From Gammaproteobacteria bacterium (GTDB taxonomy: Bacteria; Pseudomonadota; Gammaproteobacteria; S012-40): a stretch of 64,000 nt of DNA. Position 1 is the stretch's first letter, and the number at the start of each line of letters is the position of its first letter. The notes below the pieces were generated by a model, which was given only the letters and a program-made list of their open reading frames with translations, did not search any database and had not been told where the DNA came from. The position numbers were made by a program, and so were the translations under genes. Shown here piece by piece: positions 18,452 to 25,285 of this stretch. Location: assembly GCA_015487785.1 (NCBI GenBank), contig WFPC01000018.1, forward strand, positions 1-64,000, read 5' to 3'.

Positions 18452-19861
18452 ATGCTGCTGAAATATCTCTTTGCCAAAAATGATGAGATTCCGCCGGGAT
18501 CGGCAACGATCTTTTTCGGTTTTTCATCCATTTTTTGGTTTGTTGTTGGTACGGGTTTGGGTTCTTTCAATGCCGCCAAGCTGGCGTTTCCCGACTGGGT
18601 AACCGGTACGGAAATGTTCGCTTTCGGTCACATGCGTCAGGTGCACGTTCTGGCCGTAATCCTGGGCTGGATCTCCATGGCCTTCGGTATGACCATGATG
18701 TACATGACGCCGGCGCTGGGTAACACCAAGCTGTGGTCGGAGAAGCTGGGTCTGTGGACGGTGTTCCTGTGGAATATCGGTCTGAGCCTGGGTCTGCTGC
18801 TGCTGTGGTTGGGTTTTACTTCCGGTCGTGAGTACAACGATCTGATCTGGCCCATCGACCTGGTGGTGATCTGTGGTGTGTTGCTGCCGTTGGGCATCAA
18901 CGTATGGATGACTATTGCGCATCGTAAGACACAAGGTATCTATATCACCAACTGGTTCTTCGGTGCCTGTATTTTCATGGTGATCGTGGTGTTTGTCGTG
19001 GGTCAGTCGCCCGAGCTGTTCGGTCTGACCGGGTTGACCGAGGCATACCTCACCTTCTGGTTCGCGCACAACGTGTTGGGCTTGTGGATCACTCCGGTTG
19101 CCGCGGCCATCGCCTACTACACCATTCCGAAGCTGACCGGTAATCCGCTGTATTCACACCGGATTGCACACCTGCACTTCTGGGCCATCATCGCTTTCTA
19201 CTCGACGCCGGCTTCTCACCACCTGATGTCAGCTCCGCTGCCCGAGTGGTTGAAGTCCTTTGCCTCTGTGGAAGGTGTGTTGATCCTCATTCCGGCAATT
19301 GCCTTCGTGGCCAACATCCTGCTGACCATGAAGGGCAAGTGGAGCATGTTCGTCGAGAACGTGGAAACCAAGTTCTCCATCACTGGCGTGTTGCTGGCCA
19401 TTCCCCTGAATATGCAGGGTGGCTTCCAGCAGACTCGCGCGATCAACTGGTATGTGCATGGCACGGGCTGGATCGTGGCTCACGCTCACCTGGCTCTGCT
19501 GGGGATGTCGAGCTTCCTGGAGGCGGCAGCTGTATATTTCGGTCTGCAGCAAATGCTGCGCCGCAAGCTGTACTCCCTGACGCTGGCCAACCTGCACTAC
19601 TGGTTCTTCCTCGTTGGTTTCTGCATCTACTGGATCTCCATGACCATCGCCGGCCTGATCCAGGGCGCTGGCAAGATCTACGAGGTTCCGTACATCGACG
19701 TGGTCGTTGCCGAGCACCCCTACATGATCGCCCGCTGGGTGGGTGGTACCATGGTGTTCACCGGTAACGTCGTATGGCTCTACAACATGTGGATGACTGC
19801 CCGCGAAGGTACCCTGGTACCGGCTGGCAAGTACGCCCACGAGTTGGCTTACGAGCGGTAA
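18452..19861 (+). CDS. divergent cbb3-type (C-family) heme-copper oxidase subunit I, CcoN-like
   Basis: GHMRQVHVLAVILGW, FWFAHNVLGLWIT, YSHRIAHLHFWAIIAFYSTPASHHL, HGTGWIVAHAHLALLG; all expected His ligands visible. Confidence 0.88.
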   Translation: MLLKYLFAKNDEIPPGSATIFFGFSSIFWFVVGTGLGSFNAAKLAFPDWVTGTEMFAFGHMRQVHVLAVILGWISMAFGMTMMYMTPALGNTKLWSEKLGLWTVFLWNIGLSLGLLLLWLGFTSGREYNDLIWPIDLVVICGVLLPLGINVWMTIAHRKTQGIYITNWFFGACIFMVIVVFVVGQSPELFGLTGLTEAYLTFWFAHNVLGLWITPVAAAIAYYTIPKLTGNPLYSHRIAHLHFWAIIAFYSTPASHHLMSAPLPEWLKSFASVEGVLILIPAIAFVANILLTMKGKWSMFVENVETKFSITGVLLAIPLNMQGGFQQTRAINWYVHGTGWIVAHAHLALLGMSSFLEAAAVYFGLQQMLRRKLYSLTLANLHYWFFLVGFCIYWISMTIAGLIQGAGKIYEVPYIDVVVAEHPYMIARWVGGTMVFTGNVVWLYNMWMTAREGTLVPAGKYAHELAYER

Positions 19862-19951
19862 GAGTCGACGGAATAAAGCAAATAACGTTGTAAATGCCTG
19901 GGCCTCCGCTGGGGGCCCAGGTGCTCCAAAAATTAGGGAGGAGGAATCACA

Positions 19952-20908
19952 GTGGGCTTCAGACAATACAAATTTGGTGCGGCCGGTGTCGGTCTGATGC
20001 TTGGCTTTTCCATGTGCATCACGCTGTTTGGTCCGAGTAACGATTTCCGCTCAGGGGTTTCCACCTGGGTGGGGCTGGACAAGCAGTTGTCACTGGGCCG
20101 AGTCATCGGATTCAGCTACGAAGATCCGACCGTTTCGGGTGATGGCAAGCCGGTCACCGTTATCCTGGACAAGGATCCCAAGACGGGTGAGGCCATCGAT
20201 CCGCCTCAGCGCTTCTATGTCTACAAGGCAGGAACCAAGTTCTCTCCGGGTGTGAATCACCCCGAGTTGCTGGGTCCTGGTGTCGAAGACCTGAGCCTGA
20301 GCATTGGCAAGATCAAGGCTGCCGACGTGTCGTCCGGTGCCGTGTTCACCGTTTCCAAGGGTGAGTTCAACGGCGAGGAAATCGACTACATCGAGAACGT
20401 GACCGCCACTCGTGGCTGGTCACCCGAGGAAACGCTGCGAGCTGCCGGTGACGAAAACAGCCGTTATGTGGGCAAGGGCAAGACCATCTACATCTCGGAA
20501 GGTTGCTGGTGGTGTCATACCCTGCTGCCCGAGCAGACACAAGACTGGCAGGTGTTCGGTGCGCCGCCTTTCTTGGGCGACTTCAATGGGGAGATGCCCA
20601 CCGCGTTTGGGTCCGACCGCAAGGCACCCGACCTGCTTCACGTAGCGGCGCGCAACTCTTCGCGTGAGTGGATGGAGATGCACTTTTTCAATCCGCGTCT
20701 GGTACAGCCTAACTCCATCATGCCTCGCTTCGACTATCTGTGGGGCAAGACGGATGCGGATGGCAACACCATCGACTACGCGAAGTGGCGTGCAGAGTAC
20801 ATGGCCTATCTGAATGGTGAGTCTATCTATCCGCCGGAAGTACCGAAGCCTGCGCCCGATTCAGAGGTCAGGGCTTTGATCGACTGGATTCTCACGAGCT
20901 TGAAATAA
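19952..20908 (+). CDS. CcoO-like membrane-anchored monoheme cytochrome c with an extra inserted domain
   Basis: EGCWWCHT heme motif; DRKAPDLLHVAARNSSREWMEMHFFNPRLVQPNSIMPRFDYLW typical of CcoO; about 120 extra residues after the TM. Confidence 0.85.
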   Translation: MGFRQYKFGAAGVGLMLGFSMCITLFGPSNDFRSGVSTWVGLDKQLSLGRVIGFSYEDPTVSGDGKPVTVILDKDPKTGEAIDPPQRFYVYKAGTKFSPGVNHPELLGPGVEDLSLSIGKIKAADVSSGAVFTVSKGEFNGEEIDYIENVTATRGWSPEETLRAAGDENSRYVGKGKTIYISEGCWWCHTLLPEQTQDWQVFGAPPFLGDFNGEMPTAFGSDRKAPDLLHVAARNSSREWMEMHFFNPRLVQPNSIMPRFDYLWGKTDADGNTIDYAKWRAEYMAYLNGESIYPPEVPKPAPDSEVRALIDWILTSLK

Positions 20909-20923
20909 GAGGGGGTATAAGAA

Positions 20924-21562
20924 ATGGGATTCAAATTTGATCAGCCTCTTTACTCGCTCTCCGACGAGCAAGAGCAGAAGGAAATTCTGGCTTTGTGGGA
21001 ATCGGAGAAGCACGGTGGTCTGTGGGAAGGCAACAATCGTCTGCCTTTCCCGCTGACCTTCCTGATCGCATTGGTTATCCTGACGGCATTCATGATTACC
21101 ATGCCGATCTGGGGTCAGCGTCCAACGGCTCAGGATTTCGCCAATCACGTCAAGCTGATGGATTCGCCTGAAGTCCAGCGTTTGGCCACCCCGGAAGAGA
21201 AGATGAAGTATGTGGCCAATGCGGCTTACCAGATGGCGGACAATCGCACCAAGGGCAACCTTGAGCGTCACCCCATCACCTGGGACGATCTGCTGAATAT
21301 CGCTCCACAGATCAAGGAAATCCAGGCGGGCAAGGGTAAGTATCCGCTGGACAACTATACTGTGCTGGGTGATCGCATCGTATTGGCCAATTTCGAGGGT
21401 AACATGCGTCCCGATGGTCTGCGCGAGCGTAAACAGCCGTGGTGGGATATCGGGTTTACCATCGACGTGTTCTACGTGAGTTACTTCATTCTCACTGTGT
21501 TTCTGATCGTCAAGCGCCTGCCGCACTTCTCGCGCAAGCCTGATATGTCGAAAGCAAGTTAA
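20924..21562 (+). CDS. two-TM protein with central soluble region, putative accessory subunit
   Basis: TM near N- and C-termini, no CxxCH; directly follows the CcoO-like gene. Confidence 0.65.
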   Translation: MGFKFDQPLYSLSDEQEQKEILALWESEKHGGLWEGNNRLPFPLTFLIALVILTAFMITMPIWGQRPTAQDFANHVKLMDSPEVQRLATPEEKMKYVANAAYQMADNRTKGNLERHPITWDDLLNIAPQIKEIQAGKGKYPLDNYTVLGDRIVLANFEGNMRPDGLRERKQPWWDIGFTIDVFYVSYFILTVFLIVKRLPHFSRKPDMSKAS

Positions 21563-21574
21563 GGGAGATGTGAA

Positions 21575-21721
21575 ATGATCGATATCGACAATGGCCCATT
21601 GGTATTTGCAGTCATCATCTTTTTCGTCTTCCTGCTGCCGGCGCTCTATGGAATGCTGTTCGTGGATGCGTTCTGGAAGAAGCATCAGCAAGAGTCGACC
21701 GATGACGACGTATTCAACTAA
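21575..21721 (+). CDS. 48-aa single-TM protein, CcoQ-like in size and position
   Basis: MIDIDNGPLVFAVIIFFVFLLPALYGMLFVDAFWKKHQQESTDDDVFN; RBS AGGGAGA; not in the ORF track. Confidence 0.65.
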   Translation: MIDIDNGPLVFAVIIFFVFLLPALYGMLFVDAFWKKHQQESTDDDVFN

Positions 21722-21742
21722 AACAAAGCTGTATTGACTCGA

Positions 21743-21770
21743 AAGCCGCTCTCAGGAGCGGCTTTTTTTT
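21743..21770 (+). terminator. Rho-independent terminator
   Basis: AAGCCGCT-CTCAGG-AGCGGCTTTTTTTT. Confidence 0.9.
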
Positions 21771-21831
21771 AGGCAAGAAAAGCCCAAATCAATTAAAATG
21801 CTGATCCTGCTTCGAGATTTCCGAGGGATGG

Positions 21832-22176
21832 ATGGTGACTCTTCAACTTTATGATGTGTTCGTGCATTTGTTCGACTTAATGGATGGCATAACTTTTTTT
21901 CATGGTCTTGTTGCCGAGGCGGAGGATTCCGGCAAATATGTTTTTGGAATTGATATGAGTATTGAGGGTCTAAGATCCAAACAATACAGTTACTATATTT
22001 TCGGGTTCCTGATTCTTTCAATAATACTTTTCTCCTACATTATTTATTTGTATTTGCCCAAGGGAGGAAAGTCACTCAAAAAAGGTGAAAAAGTCATGTT
22101 TGGAGCCCTGGTTTTGGGGGTGATCGCGGCCATTATCATTGGCTGGATCCAGTTGATCGAAGGATATCTACTTTAA
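21832..22176 (+). CDS. small membrane protein
   Basis: Two strong TM segments; start codon uncertain. Confidence 0.55.
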   Translation: MVTLQLYDVFVHLFDLMDGITFFHGLVAEAEDSGKYVFGIDMSIEGLRSKQYSYYIFGFLILSIILFSYIIYLYLPKGGKSLKKGEKVMFGALVLGVIAAIIIGWIQLIEGYLL

Positions 22177-22186
22177 AGGTGTGACA

Positions 22187-22462
22187 ATGGCGGAATTTTT
22201 TCAAAATCTACCGGATGGCTGGACCATCTATCTTTGGCTGATTGTTGCGGCCATGATCTTGATCGCGGCAGGTTTCATGCTGCGCTGGGCGGCCAAGAAC
22301 AACCAATTCGATGAAGACATCAAATATGTGGTGTTCGATGAGACGGACAAGGACAAGATGACCGAGGAAGAATTCAAGAAATACCAGGAAGTGATCGAGG
22401 AGCAGAAAAAGGCGCGTGAGGCAGCCCTGCGGGAGAAAGCGAAGCGACATGCGGAGAGGTGA
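22187..22462 (+). CDS. single-TM protein with CcoS-like motif
   Basis: FMLRWAAKNNQFDEDIKYVVFDETDKDKM resembles CcoS (GQFDD...). Confidence 0.5.
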   Translation: MAEFFQNLPDGWTIYLWLIVAAMILIAAGFMLRWAAKNNQFDEDIKYVVFDETDKDKMTEEEFKKYQEVIEEQKKAREAALREKAKRHAER

Positions 22463-22946
22463 GAAAGGCATCGTCGTGGCGATGGTGATCTCAGTCGCCG
22501 TATTGGGTGGTTATCGCTGGTATAAGAATGCACAGGATACCGAAGAAGACCCCGGGATTCCCTTCTATTCAACCGCAAGTCCGGAGTTGACATCGAAGGC
22601 GGCGAAAATCATGCACCGGGAGAACTGCAAGGATTGCCACAGCTTATGGGGTACCAAGGACTTCACCCAGGCGGTGCCGGCGCCGTCCCTGGACGGCATC
22701 GGCCGATTTCGCAGCGAGGAGTGGTTGTACAAATATTTCTCGGCCGAAGTGCCACAAGATATTTTGCCAACGCGGCTGAAGCCGCAATACCGCATGCCTT
22801 CCATGGCGCACCTGTCCGAGGAAGAGCGGCGGGTGTTGGCCAAATATATGGCCAGTCTCCAGGTGGAGGACTGGTATTTCGAAGAAACCAAAAAAGCACG
22901 CTACGAGAAGTTGACAGGGAAGCCTTATCCTGGCGATGAACAATAA
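22449..22946 (+). CDS. membrane-anchored monoheme cytochrome c
   Basis: N-terminal TM, CKDCHSLWG, distal RMPSMAHLSEEE. Confidence 0.85.
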   Translation: MRRGEKGIVVAMVISVAVLGGYRWYKNAQDTEEDPGIPFYSTASPELTSKAAKIMHRENCKDCHSLWGTKDFTQAVPAPSLDGIGRFRSEEWLYKYFSAEVPQDILPTRLKPQYRMPSMAHLSEEERRVLAKYMASLQVEDWYFEETKKARYEKLTGKPYPGDEQ

Positions 22947-23436
22947 TCCATTGAAATTCAAATTAATCGAGCTGAGCTGGGCTACCATGGCGCTCGCCGC
23001 GGCGTCGGTGGTGATTTTTGTGGGCAATCAGGTGCTGGATGTGTCCATGGATATTTTCTATGGTGTGAGTACCTTCAATCCGCGCTGGATTACCAACTTG
23101 TTTCTCGTGCCCTTCATTGCGGGAATCGTGGTTTCCCTGATCTATGGTCTGGGCGGAAAAATCATCGCCCATTTGGCGCCCCTGCCCGTGATGTTGTTCA
23201 ATTATCTCTCCCTGGACAAGGCCCTGTTGCCGGAAGGCGTGGTGCAACTGCCGATCTATTATTGGCTGCTGGTCGTCATCGTGGCCATGGAGTTTGCGGG
23301 TATTGGAGGTGTGGTCGGTGAGATTTTGATCAAGAAAACCTATGGGCGGCGGCCCAAGGAAGCCATTCATGTGCGTTACCAGCGTGGCATCAAGGAGCGC
23401 CTGGGTGGTCCTGCCGGGCAGTCAGACACGGAATAG
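22936..23436 (+). CDS. multi-TM membrane protein of unknown function
   Basis: Several hydrophobic helices; overlaps the cytochrome gene. Confidence 0.6.
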   Translation: MNNNPLKFKLIELSWATMALAAASVVIFVGNQVLDVSMDIFYGVSTFNPRWITNLFLVPFIAGIVVSLIYGLGGKIIAHLAPLPVMLFNYLSLDKALLPEGVVQLPIYYWLLVVIVAMEFAGIGGVVGEILIKKTYGRRPKEAIHVRYQRGIKERLGGPAGQSDTE

Positions 23437-23451
23437 ACGAGCAGTAGGGGA

Positions 23452-24561
23452 ATGAAGCTGAAAGAACGAGCGACGGCGGCGCCTTCGGCAGAGCAGCGAG
23501 AGATACGCAAGCGCTATCTTGGGGCCACATTCGTGACCTGTGTGGTGTTAGCCCTAATCGGTGGCACCATCCATGTGCTGCAGCTTGGCGCCAATCGCAT
23601 GAATGAAATGCGCGATCTGGCGGGCATAGATCTGGAAAATGAAAAGGAACACATTCGCGCCGCAGGTGAAGATCTCTACCGTAATATGGCGCACGAAAAA
23701 CGACTCACTCATACCTTGACCTATACCATGGAAGAGGCTGCCGGCCTGTTGGGCGTGAATGAATGGAAGAGCCTGGCCGAAATGGTGGAGGTGCCTGCCG
23801 GCGAGTTTTTGATGGGCACCGATTATCTTAAAGCCGATGCCCAGAACAAGCCGCAACACAAGGTCTACCTCGATGCGTTCAAAATCGACAAGCATGAGGT
23901 GACCAATGCCGAATATGCCCGCTTCGTTGCCGAAACCAATCATCGTCCGCCCTTGAACTGGAGCAAGGGCAAATTCGATCCAGGCTATGAGATGCATCCG
24001 GTGACCATGGTGACCTGGTTCGATGCGCGTGATTATTGCGCTTGGGAGGGGAAGCGCCTGCCCACCGAAGCCGAGTGGGAAAAGGCGGCCAGAGGTACCG
24101 ATGGCCGGCGCTGGCCATGGGGTGACCGCATGGATGTAAAACGCCTCAATACCTATTACAGTGTGGGCTCGACAACCCCGGTGGGCAGTTATCCCCTGGG
24201 CGCCAGCCCCTATGGTGCCTTGGACATGGCGGGGAACGTGGCTGAATGGGTGGACAGTGAATTGGTGCCGTACAAGGGTTCGACGGCACCGGAAGAGGTG
24301 TTCAAGGCCAAGATTCCCGTGATTCCCAAGGATGAAAAGGAAAAACAGATGAGTGTGGTCGATTTCGTCGAGACCGATCTCAGATACAAGGTCATGCGGG
24401 GTGGATCCTGGAAGAGCGACCCCTTTTCGACCTCTACCTACCACCGTAATTCCCAGTGGCCGCAGTTGACCACGGACTTCTATGGGTTTCGTTGTGCCCA
24501 GGATATTGAGCCTGAAACGACGAAATCCGAAAAAACTCAGGATGGTGCCTCCAATGGTTAG
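23452..24561 (+). CDS. membrane-anchored FGE/SUMF1-domain protein (NirV-like)
   Basis: VPAGEFLMGTD, DKHEVTNAEYARFV, RLPTEAEWEKAARG, GNVAEWV, RGGSWK, YGFRCA. Confidence 0.85.
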   Translation: MKLKERATAAPSAEQREIRKRYLGATFVTCVVLALIGGTIHVLQLGANRMNEMRDLAGIDLENEKEHIRAAGEDLYRNMAHEKRLTHTLTYTMEEAAGLLGVNEWKSLAEMVEVPAGEFLMGTDYLKADAQNKPQHKVYLDAFKIDKHEVTNAEYARFVAETNHRPPLNWSKGKFDPGYEMHPVTMVTWFDARDYCAWEGKRLPTEAEWEKAARGTDGRRWPWGDRMDVKRLNTYYSVGSTTPVGSYPLGASPYGALDMAGNVAEWVDSELVPYKGSTAPEEVFKAKIPVIPKDEKEKQMSVVDFVETDLRYKVMRGGSWKSDPFSTSTYHRNSQWPQLTTDFYGFRCAQDIEPETTKSEKTQDGASNG

Positions 24562-24799
24562 ATTGTCGCTGTTTGCCTTTTTGGCGTTTTTTTCTTCACA
24601 GGTTCCGGCAGCCACAGACAGTTATCGCTGGTTGCACGTGACCATCGAAACGCCTTGGGCCATATTCATTTTTCTTCTGCCCATGGTGTTGTTGCCAGCG
24701 GTGTTGATGGCGCTTTTGTATTGGAAGTATGCGGGCAAGAAAAAACCGGCAAAGGATGAAGAAAGCTCGGTTGTGTCCAAAGACGTGTCGGCGGATTGA
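24554..24799 (+). CDS. 81-aa protein with signal peptide and one TM
   Basis: MVRLSLFAFLAFFSSQVPAATDSYRWLHVTIETPWAIFIFLLPMVLLPAVLMALLYWKYAGKKK. Confidence 0.6.
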   Translation: MVRLSLFAFLAFFSSQVPAATDSYRWLHVTIETPWAIFIFLLPMVLLPAVLMALLYWKYAGKKKPAKDEESSVVSKDVSAD

Positions 24800-24810
24800 G
24801 GCTGGGTGCA

Positions 24811-25173
24811 ATGACCATGACTGTACGCAATATTCTAGTAGTGCTCGTTGTTGTTCTTGCCTCGGCGGTTTTTTTCAGCCCGGGGATTTCCCTGGCCAAT
24901 GAGTCGGCCTCGGTGCTGAAGCCCTTTACGGAGAATGTGGCGGCGGGCGATTTGGGCGAGTCGTTCGACCAGACGCGTGAACGTCGCAAAATCCTGTTTT
25001 TGATGGGTGTGGCCTTGCTCATTCTTATTTTCGCCACTGCTTCGCTGGGTATTGCCATGGCGATCAAAGGCAAGCAGGTTTTCGTGGCCCACATGGTGAC
25101 CGCGGGGTTCACCGTGTTTCTGGCCGTGGCCCATGCGGTGGCTTCCATCGTGTGGTTCTTTCCCTATCGCTGA
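24811..25173 (+). CDS. small membrane protein
   Basis: Signal/TM at N-terminus and two C-terminal TM helices; last gene of the run. Confidence 0.6.
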   Translation: MTMTVRNILVVLVVVLASAVFFSPGISLANESASVLKPFTENVAAGDLGESFDQTRERRKILFLMGVALLILIFATASLGIAMAIKGKQVFVAHMVTAGFTVFLAVAHAVASIVWFFPYR

Positions 25174-25285
25174 TTCGCGATCATCGAGAGCGTGTTTTTT
25201 GGTGGTCAGCTATTGAGGTCTTCCACCAGCGGTCGATTGTCGAGCGGTCCTGCCTGTGACCAAGACGGTGGGAGGGCAGTCGCCA

